NCBI RefSeq assembly: GCF_900108855.1
Contig: NZ_FNXY01000004.1
Location: forward strand, 682,001 to 746,000
Direction of reading: 5' to 3'
Length of the DNA: 64,000 bases
Source of the DNA: Dyadobacter koreensis
GTDB taxonomy: Bacteria > Bacteroidota > Bacteroidia > Cytophagales > Spirosomataceae
Numbering within the stretch: position 1 is the first letter of the stretch; each line of letters opens with the position of its first letter. The position numbers were made by a program, and so were the translations under genes. The notes under the pieces are model-generated. The model did no database searches. It was not told the DNA's origin and saw only the letters and a program-made list of their open reading frames with translations. This document shows, piece after piece, positions 27,321 through 37,700 of the stretch.

Positions 27321-28052
27321 CTACCTCTTCGCACGCAAATCAAGATTATGAAAGACAAAAATCCTGAGTACATTATTGCTGTTAAAATGATTTCCGGAAG
27401 CAAGCTGCTGAAACTGATTCATGTAGCCTACCTGCAAATTCAAGCCTTTTGTAAATTGATAACCTAAGCCGACAAAGAAACGGTTCTGGTCGAAGAGATT
27501 ATAGGTAATCTGTTTGCCGGCGTTGATATGGATTTCATCATTAAAGGCGAAAAATAAAGTTTTCGGTTCGATAAAGTCTTTGTTTAACGGTACCATCAGA
27601 TTTAAAAGATAACGGAACCTGAAATTAAAATTCGAACCGTCAAGAAGCTGATCATTTGCTATTTTACGGTTAAAACGTTCTTCAAGACGGATCCACTGCT
27701 GGGTTTGTAGCCGTTTCTGACGGCTGGTCCAAAGCACCTGTTGCCAGAGTCTGTTTTCGGGCCGGACCGTATGCAGGCCAGCGGCAGGATAACTTCGGGC
27801 ATAGGCATACCCGGCTGTGAAACGGAGATGATCATTTGCGTAGTAGGTAACTCCCGGACGGATAATTTGTGTTGACCAGCGGTCAAGAAAATCTGTTCTT
27901 CTTGCGTGGACATCCAGCCAGATACCCCATTTATCGGTTAGCCTGGTCTGATTGAAATAGCCAAACCAAACGCCACTATGCTTATTGATCTGTTTTTGAC
28001 CCAGTGATGGAATTGAAAAAAGGACCAACATTATTAAAGTAAATCTCTTCAT
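27321..28052 (-). CDS. DUF2490 family outer-membrane protein
   Basis: 243 residues from the ATG at 28052, chosen because it gives a clean signal peptide (KRFTLIMLVLFSIPSLGQ); a longer frame begins at 28094 inside chrA. The body is a small outer-membrane barrel of the DUF2490 type (WLDVHARRTDF..., GYQFTKGLNLQVGYMNQF). It is the last gene of the chromate operon, 20 nt after chrA. Its role in metal resistance is unproven. Confidence 0.88.
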   Translation of the reverse strand: MKRFTLIMLVLFSIPSLGQKQINKHSGVWFGYFNQTRLTDKWGIWLDVHARRTDFLDRWSTQIIRPGVTYYANDHLRFTAGYAYARSYPAAGLHTVRPENRLWQQVLWTSRQKRLQTQQWIRLEERFNRKIANDQLLDGSNFNFRFRYLLNLMVPLNKDFIEPKTLFFAFNDEIHINAGKQITYNLFDQNRFFVGLGYQFTKGLNLQVGYMNQFQQLASGNHFNSNNVLRIFVFHNLDLRAKR

Positions 28053-28072
28053 GAAAGCAGGTAAAAAAATAA

Positions 28073-29269
28073 TCATAGATAAGTTTTGATGCAAAAGCCG
28101 AGAATTGCGGCCATGAGTATGATATATGGTTCTTGTAATTTTTTAATGTAAATCAGAGCCAGTACCGTGACGACAGCAATAGCAGCCGATGCAGTATCGA
28201 CAATGGAGCGTGTTGCAATGACGAACACTGATCCTACAAGCGCACCCACCACGGCTGCTGTAATTCCATCGACAAATGCTTTGACACTTGTGTTTTTTGC
28301 AATCTTTTTAAAGTAAGGTGCAGGTAAAACTGTAAATATAAAACACGGAAGAAAGACGCCCAATGCGGCCACTACCGCCCCGGCAAACCCTGAAACCAGA
28401 AAACCGATAAAACCGACAGTGATAACTACAGGTCCGGGTGTGATCATGGCCACGGCAACTGAGTCCAGAAACTGCTGTTCATTGAGCCAGCCCATTTGAT
28501 TAACTACGCCAGCCTGCAAAAATGGGATGATCGCCAGTCCGCTCCCAAAAACAAATGCTCCCGCCTCCGTAAAGAATAATCCTAGTTTGACGAGCTCACC
28601 AGGCTCATATTGCCAGAATCCTGTTCCAACTAAAAGAATAATTGATAAGGATGTATCTTTTCTTCGCAACCATTTTGGAGGTGCTTTTACGACCATGTAG
28701 ATAAAGCCCAAAATCAAAAATAGCCAAACTTCCTCTCTTTGTGCAGTAGCAGTAACGGTGGCCATAATTAAAAAGAACAGCCATAGCATCCATCTGCTTT
28801 TGATCGCATCTATTTCGAATTTACTCACCGATTTGATCGTCAGCTTGTAACAGCTTAAAGAGATAATACCGATCACAGCAGAGCCAACCCCATAAAACAC
28901 AGACTGCATCCACGGAAGCCCACCGTATAGTTTGTAGGCCATACCCAGTAAAACCACCATAACAAAGGATGGAAGCACAAAAGCCAGCCCGGTAAGCGTA
29001 GCGCCCCAGACACCGTAATGAACGTATCCGAGATAAATGCCCAGCTGGGCTGCCAGCGGTCCGGGAGCAAGCTGTGCAAGCGCCAGCCCCTCACGGTATT
29101 CATCTTCGCTGATCCACTTGCGGTGTTCGACCAGGTCGCGGTGCATATAACCGATCAGGGCTACCGGGCCGCCAAAGCCCAGTGCACCAAGCTTAAAGAA
29201 GTACTTGGTTAGATCGAACAGACTATAAAAATTCCGTCGATCTTCTATTTCGATATTTTCACTGACCAT
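28073..29269 (-). CDS. chrA: Chromate transporter
   Basis: 398 residues from the ATG at 29269 (a longer start at 29314 adds residues unlike the family). Two homologous chromate-transport domains, each with five to six helices: the first has the LGFGGPVALIGYMHRDLVE block, the second FVFGSGLAIIPFLQAGVV and AMITPGPVVI. It exports chromate or related oxyanions from the cytosol. It lies downstream of the ChrB/AraC fusion (78 nt from this start) and 20 nt upstream of DUF2490. Confidence 0.93.
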   Translation of the reverse strand: MVSENIEIEDRRNFYSLFDLTKYFFKLGALGFGGPVALIGYMHRDLVEHRKWISEDEYREGLALAQLAPGPLAAQLGIYLGYVHYGVWGATLTGLAFVLPSFVMVVLLGMAYKLYGGLPWMQSVFYGVGSAVIGIISLSCYKLTIKSVSKFEIDAIKSRWMLWLFFLIMATVTATAQREEVWLFLILGFIYMVVKAPPKWLRRKDTSLSIILLVGTGFWQYEPGELVKLGLFFTEAGAFVFGSGLAIIPFLQAGVVNQMGWLNEQQFLDSVAVAMITPGPVVITVGFIGFLVSGFAGAVVAALGVFLPCFIFTVLPAPYFKKIAKNTSVKAFVDGITAAVVGALVGSVFVIATRSIVDTASAAIAVVTVLALIYIKKLQEPYIILMAAILGFCIKTYL

Positions 29270-29347
29270 ATGAATTGCGGTTTGCACTGCAATACTACCC
29301 CAGGCGATATTCAAATAATAGAACGAAAATGACGATTTGTACAGAAA

Positions 29348-30193
29348 TTACTTTTTGCGCAAATTTCTTCTGAAATCGGAAGGGTTTTTACCCATTTGGG
29401 CTTTAAAAATCCTGGTAAAATGACTTTGATCAGAAAAGCCCGTCAGATACGCAATTTCTGACAAAGTAAGGTCAGGGTTGGATAACAGATCAATCGCTTT
29501 CTCTATGCGGAGTTTGCGGATATACTCACCAAAGGAAAGGTTACTAAAATATTTGGAGAATTCTCTTGATACATAGGATGGATGGATCTGTAAACCTTCC
29601 GAAATTTCTTTCAGGCTTAAACTTAGATTTGTGTCAATCTGGTCCTGTATGATTTCCTTTAACTCCTGAGCCCATTTTGGTGTTTTAATTTCCTCAGAAT
29701 TTTGCTTGTCCAGGTACGTATTAAAAACGGCTAAAAGCAGTTTTTCAGTCGGATTTTGGGTATGTTTTTGTTTTTGAAGATGAACTGCCCAGCTGTAAAG
29801 TGCATCATAAATGAGCATACCTTTTTCCAGCAGTTCCTGGTCATCGGTAATGTTAAAAGCCAGTCCCGCCGAAATTGCCCATAATCCAGCGGACTGACTG
29901 GCAAGTGAATGATTATCGGTATCAGCCCCCCGGATGATTGTTGCCATATCCTTCAAGGCCGGATCTTCTATTTCATATTTTTCCAGGAAAAAATCAAAAG
30001 TACATCGGTCTTCGTAATGCGTAAATTCTGTGTCGGGAATATCAAACGGTGTCGCATCAAGTTCAATAGCTTTCTGCCTGACGAGGTTAAAAGGGACATA
30101 AAATATCTGCGCATCCGGATCGATGAATCTTTTGATCAGCCAGGGACAGGCGATACGGTCAATCTTGGGTCTTTCGCGGGTGATCCAGTTCAT
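29348..30193 (-). CDS. ChrB-type chromate resistance domain fused to an AraC DNA-binding domain
   Basis: 281 residues. N-terminal half (1-150): the ChrB C-terminal type domain with DRIACPWLIKRFIDPDAQI, EFTHYEDRCTFDFFL and GADTDNHSL. C-terminal half (about 185-281): two AraC helix-turn-helices, with ISEGLQIHPSYVSREFSKYF and the family signature IAYLTGFSDQSHFTRIFKAQMGKNPSDFR (in pieces). It heads the chrA operon, so it is probably the chromate-sensing activator or repressor. Direct sensing by the first domain is an inference from the fusion. Confidence 0.92.
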   Translation of the reverse strand: MNWITRERPKIDRIACPWLIKRFIDPDAQIFYVPFNLVRQKAIELDATPFDIPDTEFTHYEDRCTFDFFLEKYEIEDPALKDMATIIRGADTDNHSLASQSAGLWAISAGLAFNITDDQELLEKGMLIYDALYSWAVHLQKQKHTQNPTEKLLLAVFNTYLDKQNSEEIKTPKWAQELKEIIQDQIDTNLSLSLKEISEGLQIHPSYVSREFSKYFSNLSFGEYIRKLRIEKAIDLLSNPDLTLSEIAYLTGFSDQSHFTRIFKAQMGKNPSDFRRNLRKK

Positions 30194-30302
30194 TCCGATT
30201 TTATCTATACTCTTTTTTTACCTAAAGTTCTTTCTGGTTATCTTAAAAGCAAGCTATTACAAATCATACTAAAAGCAAAAAGACGTCACGAAAGTACAAA
30301 AG

Positions 30303-31019
30303 TTATAACATCAATCGGTAAACACGGAAATGATCAATCGCATGTCTGGCGCTGGTCGAGCGAAAGCCAAAATAACCGCTTCTGAGCGGGTCAGGATCCG
30401 TCCAGTCAAAAAGTATTTTACCGTCAACAGAGAAGGTGGTCTTTCCATCTCTGACTGTGATCGAAATATGATATGTATGATTGGGTTTCAGCAAATATGC
30501 TGAATCAAGATATTCCTGCAGCAGTGGTTTCTGCCCGTTTCCATGATATTTTCTGAATCGCGTAGTTGTGTTACCATTTCCACCAAATCCAACATAGTAT
30601 AAAGCCAGTGAGTCATAGGTTTCAAATTTCCCTGATCTGGTAAAAAGATTATTACTGCGTGGATCTGCCGCCATCCAGAATTGATTTAAATCTGATAGCC
30701 GGTCGTTTCGCCCGGTATCAACGAGGACTTTCCAGTCATACTCTATCCTAATGTTGCCTTCCAGTTTTTGATTAAACCAAACCGTGACACCGCCTGCTGT
30801 ATCCATCATCAACTTCCCATTTTTAGTGTAGACAGATGATTTCCCTACGGGTTCAATCTCAGATATCCATAGCTTTCTATCCAGATTTCCGTAAAAATAC
30901 TCAGTAAAAATCAGTTTTTCAGCAGAAGGTCTTTTCTGCTGTGCATGAGTTTTAAAATAAATAAGAAGAATAATGACCAACAGAATTCTTCCCGTTTTTA
31001 ATTTTGATAAAATACTCAT
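30303..31019 (-). CDS. DUF6250-like concanavalin-fold exported protein
   Basis: 238 residues from the ATG at 31019, which overlaps the sulfatase stop as TAATG; an ATG at 31034 is also in frame. Signal peptide (about 8-26), then a beta-sandwich with WFNQKLEGNIRIEYDW, QFWMAADP and a closing YFGFRSTSARHAIDHFRVY strand set, as in DUF6250/DUF1961-type polysaccharide-binding or lyase-like proteins. It is the last gene of the first SusCD operon. A glycan-active role is inferred from fold and context. Confidence 0.8.
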   Translation of the reverse strand: MSILSKLKTGRILLVIILLIYFKTHAQQKRPSAEKLIFTEYFYGNLDRKLWISEIEPVGKSSVYTKNGKLMMDTAGGVTVWFNQKLEGNIRIEYDWKVLVDTGRNDRLSDLNQFWMAADPRSNNLFTRSGKFETYDSLALYYVGFGGNGNTTTRFRKYHGNGQKPLLQEYLDSAYLLKPNHTYHISITVRDGKTTFSVDGKILFDWTDPDPLRSGYFGFRSTSARHAIDHFRVYRLML

Positions 31020-32389
31020 TAATCTATCGGCCAAAAAGGAGACTCTGTTCTATTATTGGAAAGATAAGCATCAATTTTCTGTATGATAGCTGGATTTTGT
31101 TTTGCAACATCATTTACTTCTCCCAGATCTTTCTGAAGATCATATAATTCTGTTTTTCCATGGGCTTTAACGGCTTTCCACTTCCCATACCGAACAGCCT
31201 GCTCAAATCCTCTCTCAAAAAATTCCCAGTATAGAAAGCGTGGCTCGCCGGATTTTTGTCCTTTAATAAACGGATAAATGCTTATTCCGTCTGTGTTGTA
31301 TTTTACTTTCGAATGGGCAATATCCCCGAAAGTGGGCATCACATCCGCGAAATAAGCGGGCTCTTTGCTAATACTTCCGGCCTTAATTTTTCCAGGTGCC
31401 CACACGATCAGCGGTACACGCACACCGCCTTCATAGGTATCTCTTTTGTATCCTCTAAAATCGCCATTGGAATCAAAAAAATCAGCTACTGCGGTTTGTT
31501 GTTTTGTTTCCTCTGATCTCGGTCCATTGTCAGAACAAAAGAACACAATTGTGTTTTTTGACAATCCGCTATCGATCAAGTATCGTTTGATTCTACCAAC
31601 GTTCTCGTCCAGATGATGGACCATCGAGGCGTAAATTTTCATATCCTGCGGCCAGTCTTTTTCGTTGTAAACCGTACTGTCCACGGCGTCAAGCGGCGAA
31701 TGCGGACTGTTGTAATTGATCATTAAAAGAAATGGTTTTTTCGCTTTTTTTTGCCTGGACAAAAAATCAAGGCTTTCATCCGTGCAGATATCGTCGGTAT
31801 AATACCCCTTCTTCCCACCCTGATTCGGAAGCACATCAGTCAGTTTTCCATTCGTGTACCTTTTGGCCGGCCAGTAGCCATTTGCATAGGTTTCACTGTA
31901 ACTGATCAGCCAGCCCGAAAATTCATCAAAACCGCGGTGAATCGGTGTGGCTAGCGTGTCATAGCCATCCAGGTGCCATTTACCCATTAAAGCAGTTGTA
32001 TAGCCAGACTGTTGCATCAGTTTCCCGACAGTAAAATCATCTTTTGCCAGACTGGCGCGGTAAACTGTTTGTTTTCCTTTATTGCCCGCGATTCCACCTT
32101 TTTTTGTAGCGTTACCCCGGATCGTAGTGTGACCGGTGTGCAAGCCCGTAATCAGTACACTCCGTGATGGGGAACAAACAGGCGCTCCTGCGTGAAAATC
32201 TGTAAAAGTAACGCCCTCTTTTGCAAGGGCGTCGATGTTTGGAGTACGGATTAATTTCTGTCCGTTAACTCCAATATCTCCATAGCCAAGATCGTCAGCA
32301 ACGATGAAAATAATATTGGGGGATTGCGCAAAAACTTTTCCCGTAAGAAGTATCGTAACAAGTAACCTACTAAATTTTTTCAAAGACAT
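31019..32389 (-). CDS. Family S1 sulfatase
   Basis: 456-residue exported sulfatase: signal peptide (1-21), metal-binding ADDLGYGD (31-38), maturation motif C72-S-P-S-R76 in which the cysteine becomes formylglycine, GKWH (about 145) and the second metal site SDNGPRSE (about 287). It removes sulfate esters from a glycan or aryl substrate. It follows susD in the first polysaccharide locus, separated by a hairpin at 32446-32482, and is coupled to the DUF6250 gene. Its presence suggests the target glycan is sulfated. Confidence 0.95.
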   Translation of the reverse strand: MSLKKFSRLLVTILLTGKVFAQSPNIIFIVADDLGYGDIGVNGQKLIRTPNIDALAKEGVTFTDFHAGAPVCSPSRSVLITGLHTGHTTIRGNATKKGGIAGNKGKQTVYRASLAKDDFTVGKLMQQSGYTTALMGKWHLDGYDTLATPIHRGFDEFSGWLISYSETYANGYWPAKRYTNGKLTDVLPNQGGKKGYYTDDICTDESLDFLSRQKKAKKPFLLMINYNSPHSPLDAVDSTVYNEKDWPQDMKIYASMVHHLDENVGRIKRYLIDSGLSKNTIVFFCSDNGPRSEETKQQTAVADFFDSNGDFRGYKRDTYEGGVRVPLIVWAPGKIKAGSISKEPAYFADVMPTFGDIAHSKVKYNTDGISIYPFIKGQKSGEPRFLYWEFFERGFEQAVRYGKWKAVKAHGKTELYDLQKDLGEVNDVAKQNPAIIQKIDAYLSNNRTESPFWPID

Positions 32390-32445
32390 GCTGATTTAAG
32401 TTATTTCTGATTACTCCAAGATAAAACTAACCTTTCAGGTTATGA

Positions 32446-32482
32446 CCGGATTTTCTGTAATTTTCATCCACAGAAAATCCGG
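32446..32482 (-). other. Hairpin between susD and sulfatase genes
   Basis: Perfect 13-bp stem CCGGATTTTCTGT (32446-32458) / ACAGAAAATCCGG (32470-32482), 11-nt loop. On the transcribed strand there is no T-tract after the stem. It may protect the susCD part of the message or attenuate the sulfatase part. Confidence 0.6.
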
Positions 32483-32494
32483 GTAAGTTCAGAA

Positions 32495-34744
32495 TCAATA
32501 TCCAGGATTCTGATAATTTGTTATCTGTACAGATCCCAGTGCTGCGCCTTTTTCATCCGTCAGCATATTGATAAATGTCTGAGGAAAAGGTTTAAAAGTG
32601 TCTTTTGAACGAAAAACACCTTTGCCATTTCCATTCTGCCCGTTGCCATTCACCGGGTTATCGGCCACAGGCCAGTTACCGGATTTGTTTGAAGCAAGCT
32701 GGTTGTGGTGCAATACCCGTTCAAGCTGAATCCCTGCATGGTGGATACCTTCATAAACGACCTGTTCGGAATTGAACTCCCTGGAATATTCATTGTAAAT
32801 AAAATGGATAAAACGCTTCGCCGAAGTATTGGCTTCCGGTGGATAATTTTCTGCTTTTGATTTTGCCGAGCCACCGTCCCAATAAGAAGCATCCACCTTG
32901 ATCTTGGTATAAGAATCCGATGCTGATGCATAGGGAAAAGTTCTTTCCGACTTAGCCAGACTTTCCGACCCGGGATATAAACGCGCCAATATCTCCGCCC
33001 GTTTCTCCCCTGCTTTATAAGCTGCCCTCGCTCTTAAAACATTAATATCATCAATGGCAGCACCAATGTTTCCTTGTCTACCATAAACTTCTGCACGGAT
33101 CAGGTAAGTTTCGGCCAGGCGAAAAATGGCAACATCCCTGGTACCAAAATGGTTGTCAACTGTGCTTCGGTTGGGGTCAATAAATTTTCTCGATGACGGA
33201 CGGAGCGTTCTTCCAATAAGTAAACCGGTATTTGAAGAAAGCTTATCTACACCAGTTTTACGATAAAGATATTCACTTCCTTTTTTGACCCATCTTGGAT
33301 AAAGAACATAAGGCTGAGAAACTGCTTCCAAATAGTCTATTGCCGTTTCTTTTGTGTTTTCCAAGAACACAAGGCCAAGGTCACCCTGCCCGATTTTACG
33401 CTGACCCGTCACAGCTTTTCTACCTCCCCAGGAAGTTCGGTTGTATTCGGGCTGAATATTCGCGTTAAAATAACTTGCCTCATCCGCTGTCCAGGTCACT
33501 GATTTGTTGTTTGCGTCGGTGTAAGCCAGTCCAGGCCCGTCTGATAAGGTTCCATTATCAAAAGAAGCACTGACGTACTCTATCTGAAAACTCTTTTCAA
33601 ATCTTGAATCGTTGACCTTATCGGTAAAGACGTCATAACCCCAGTCGGTTGGTAGGAAACCCGTTCCTTTTCGAAGTCCATAGGCCCAGGTTTTGGAAGG
33701 AATATTCCAGGCCGCATTGGTATAATCGCAGGTAAAAGCAGCCGTTGTACGCATACCATAGCGGCCATTGTCCAGATTGTTTCCGTAAGACGCCTGCAAG
33801 ATAATTTCAGCATTATTTTCATTGCTCCAATCACCTCTGGCCGTTTTGAATAGATCCCAGAAGTCGGTTGCCAAGCCACCGAATTGGCCGCCATTGGACG
33901 TTTTGTATGCGTCAATTACCTCAGTTGCATAGATTCGTGCCGAATCCAGGTCAGCACTACCTTTTCCCTTGTAAAGCAACCCGAGATACGCATTTGGATC
34001 ATTTACATTGATAGTCCCATCTGCATTCCTAAACTGGGCAAATTCCTGTCCCTGTGCTCTTTGCAAATACAATTTGGCTAGCAAATGAGATACTGCATAT
34101 TTCGTGATCCTGCCACGTTCAGTTTGTCCGTTTAACGGCAGATGGCTATGTGCATAGCGCAGATCATTTATAATCCTCGCATAGACCTCCGCCGAAGACG
34201 ATTTAGGAAAATTATATGCCGCTGGCAGGGAGTTATTACTTTTTAAAGGCATGGGAACATCCCCAAGCTGTGTTACCAGCATGTAGTAGCTCCAGGCGCG
34301 GAGGAAATACACCTCTGACAGTCGTTTACTGGCAAGATCTTTGTCGGTAGCAAATTTCCCGGGTGGCCTTTCGGTGATGATCTCAATCGCCTTATTGCAA
34401 TCATTGATGATGGGATAACTGCCTAATAGCTGAGTTGCATAATAACCCATCAGGTTATTCGCATAGCTTCCTGCTTCCCCGGTAGAAGACCAAACTGCCG
34501 GACTGATCGTCGCCCAGTTGTTATCAGTTGGTTCAGTAATATCCGTTCCGGTTTCGAAAAGGTAGGGGCCTTCCATGAAGCCATATTTCCAGCGCAGTGT
34601 ATTGTAAGATGCCACAACGAGCTCCTCCACTCCTTTTTCACTTTCGAAATAATCCTGAGTGATGGTTGAGACCATCTTTTCTTCGAGAAAATCCTTGCAC
34701 GAAGTCAGGGGTAATAATAAAGCAAGTATGATATATTTCTTCAT
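32495..34744 (-). CDS. SusD/RagB-like surface glycan-binding lipoprotein (locus 1)
   Basis: 749 residues, long for the family. Lipobox in LLPLTSC (Cys about residue 16), SusD-like N-terminal domain with EKMVSTITQDYFESEKGVEELV and tetratricopeptide-type helices (about 95-330), then the RagB/SusD C-terminal domain (about 390-749, with VAIFRLAETYLIRAEVYGRQGN). It binds glycan on the cell surface as lid of the SusC channel encoded 20 nt upstream. The extra length lies in loops around 330-560. Confidence 0.95.
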   Translation of the reverse strand: MKKYIILALLLPLTSCKDFLEEKMVSTITQDYFESEKGVEELVVASYNTLRWKYGFMEGPYLFETGTDITEPTDNNWATISPAVWSSTGEAGSYANNLMGYYATQLLGSYPIINDCNKAIEIITERPPGKFATDKDLASKRLSEVYFLRAWSYYMLVTQLGDVPMPLKSNNSLPAAYNFPKSSSAEVYARIINDLRYAHSHLPLNGQTERGRITKYAVSHLLAKLYLQRAQGQEFAQFRNADGTINVNDPNAYLGLLYKGKGSADLDSARIYATEVIDAYKTSNGGQFGGLATDFWDLFKTARGDWSNENNAEIILQASYGNNLDNGRYGMRTTAAFTCDYTNAAWNIPSKTWAYGLRKGTGFLPTDWGYDVFTDKVNDSRFEKSFQIEYVSASFDNGTLSDGPGLAYTDANNKSVTWTADEASYFNANIQPEYNRTSWGGRKAVTGQRKIGQGDLGLVFLENTKETAIDYLEAVSQPYVLYPRWVKKGSEYLYRKTGVDKLSSNTGLLIGRTLRPSSRKFIDPNRSTVDNHFGTRDVAIFRLAETYLIRAEVYGRQGNIGAAIDDINVLRARAAYKAGEKRAEILARLYPGSESLAKSERTFPYASASDSYTKIKVDASYWDGGSAKSKAENYPPEANTSAKRFIHFIYNEYSREFNSEQVVYEGIHHAGIQLERVLHHNQLASNKSGNWPVADNPVNGNGQNGNGKGVFRSKDTFKPFPQTFINMLTDEKGAALGSVQITNYQNPGY

Positions 34745-34764
34745 TTTTTGGTAGCCATTTTATG

Positions 34765-37700
34765 TTAAAGTGTAATTCTCAAACCAACAACCAGACTTCT
34801 GTTAAGAATCGTATTGTTAGTCTGCCCGCCAGACTGCGCGCCGGCAGTAGTGTCCCACCCAGTGATATCCTCTGTATTCAAACCGGTTTTCACTGCTTCG
34901 CCACCCCAGATAAATGGATTAAGTACCTGTGCATAAACCTGGAAATTCCCCAGCTTATATCGGTCCGCGATTGACTGTGCCAGCGTATAAGTAAGCGAAA
35001 CGTTTCGAAGAGCAACCAGCGAACCATTTACATAATTTCTCACATAATTGTAATTAGTAAAGGTCGCAGTGGTCGGCTGAGGATATTTCGCATCCGTATT
35101 TTCAGGGCTCCAGGTATCGTTCTCCACCCGGCGGCCATAGGTTTGCAGGGCACCATAATAGAGATTATTGATCCTTGCCTGCAAAAAGAAACTCAATTCA
35201 AAATTCCGGTAGCTCACTGTATTGGTCAGTCCTGCTGCCCATGCCGGACGATTGCTCCCCAGGATCACTTTGTCTGCATCATTGATCGTTCCAAAACCAT
35301 TATTCACATAATTTACAACTTCACCACTCGCCAGTGTCACTGATTTTGAATTATCAGCACCATCGGGTGCTATCACCAGATCCTGATCCTTTATTTTGAC
35401 CTGACCAGGAAGGGCCGTGATATTTCCTATCTTTTTGTAAAGCTCAATAAGGCGTGCATCTTCCGGTGTATTTTGCCACAGTCTGTCATATTTATAATCC
35501 CTGAAAACCGATATAGGCTGACCGATATACCAGCCATTGGCAAGATCGTCTATTTTGCCGCCGCTAAGTTCCTGTATCTTTTCCCTATTGGTGGACCAGT
35601 TAAAATCTGTCTTCCAGGTGAAGTCCTTATTATGAACATTCACGGACGACACTGAAATTTCAATGCCACTATTCCTGGTACGTCCAATGTTGCTCAGAAT
35701 GCTGGTATAACCCAATACAGGAGGAATTGATCGTGACATTAACAGATCAGACGTTTCTGCCTTGTAAATTTCAAAAGAACCGGAAATACGATTGCGTAAA
35801 ATAGCGAAATCCAGACCTGCATTTTGCTGTGCTGTCTTCTCCCAGCGCAAATCCTTATTAGGCATCGAGGCAGACTTGTAACCGGCATACTGCGTTTCGT
35901 TAAATACATAGGCAGCACCAATGATTGAACCTCCTGTAGAATATGCACTTACCGACGAGTTACCCGTACGCCCCCAACTGTACCGCAACTTCAATTGACT
36001 TATCCAATCAATTTGTTTAATAAAACTTTCTTCTTCGAGCTTCCAGGCCAAAGCGGCCGACGGGAAAAACGCCCACTTATTACCGGTTGCCAATACCGAC
36101 GCTCCATCCCAGCGTCCTGAGAGGGTTACCAGAAATCTGTCTAAAAGACTGTAATTAATCCGCCCCATGTACGAAGCCAGTGCCGAACGGCTGTATGCCG
36201 TTCCATATCCCATAGGATTACCAATAGAATTGGCAGCAAGATTATACCATTCCGAAGATGGAAACGTAATTCCCTGTGCGCGGATGTTGATAGAATTCGT
36301 GGTATTCTGCTGCAAAGATTGAAGAGCAGTAACTCCGATGCTATGAATCCCAAACTGCTTGTTAAAAAATAAAAGGTTTTCCAGCGTCCAGCCTAGGCTT
36401 TTGTTATGCTGGTTATAACCAATAAGCGGAGCAGTTCCGACTGCGCTAAACGGATTGGTATAGTTGGGCCCATAAAATGAACCATATTCCTTATCACTAT
36501 ATTGAGCGCCAAATTTGACTGAGTATTTCAGCCAGTCCGTGAAACGAACCTCTGCAAACAGATTCGAGAGAACCGACGCCAGCTTATGTTCGTTTGTGGA
36601 GTTTTCGATGTTTAAGAGCACGTTATGTGCAGATAGGCCTTCCCTATTGGTATTTAGCAATCCACCATTATCATCAAACGCGCGTGCATATGGCATCAGC
36701 GCAAGTGCCTGACCGTAAGAGTCCTTGGCCCCGCTATTAGACGAATTTTCGGAAGTGCCGTAATTTTGCAGTGAATAAACACCATTCAAACCCAATCCTA
36801 CGGTGAGCCATTTCCTTGGCGTAATGTCACCTTTTAAATTGAGTGAATAGCGGTTAAAATCCTGGTCTTTCAGTGTTCCAAGTTGATTCAGGTAACCCAG
36901 AGACAAATAAATCCTGGAAGTTTCTGTACCCGACGAGAGCGATAGCTGATGATTTTGGGTTTTACCGGTTCTTGAAGCGAGATCTCTCCATTTCTGGTCA
37001 AACAAATTGCCTGCATTGTAAACCGGAACACTGGCAGCATAACCGGTCGCCAGTTCATCAGCCGTTGCATTTCGCATCTGCACGGTGCCATCAGGATTAT
37101 AGGCATAAGCCGTTTTAATGCTGTTGATACCATATTCTTCTCCTCCTCCAAAGTTTTGTATATCAAAATCCGGGTCTGGGGCAGTACCATATTTTCCGGT
37201 GTATGTTCCCCCATTTATATGTGCCTGACGCTGCCAGTTTAACAGCTGCCCCGAGTTCATCCAATCCGTTGTCGAATGGATTTTAGTAGCCGTGTAACTG
37301 ACATCATAGTTTATGGATATTTTGCCTTTTTTACCCTCTTTGTAATTGATGAGGATCACTCCATTGGCACCTCTTGATCCATAAATAGCTGTGGCCGAAG
37401 CATCTTTCAAAACCTCCACGGATGCAATGTCATTGGGATTGATAGCTGCTACCTCACTGGCTGACAAAGGAATACCGTCAATCACATACAGCGGTTCGTT
37501 GGAAGCATTAATAGACCGGTTTCCCCGGATTCTAATCTGACCGACCTCCCCAGGTCTAAGGTTGGACGTAATATCTACTCCTGAAACTTTACCTTGCAAT
37601 GCCTGCACAACATTCTGAACCGGCCTCTCGCGGATCTGTTGCTCAGACAGGCTGGATATCGCACCCGTCAGATCGCTTTTCTTCTGCGTTCCGTAACCAA

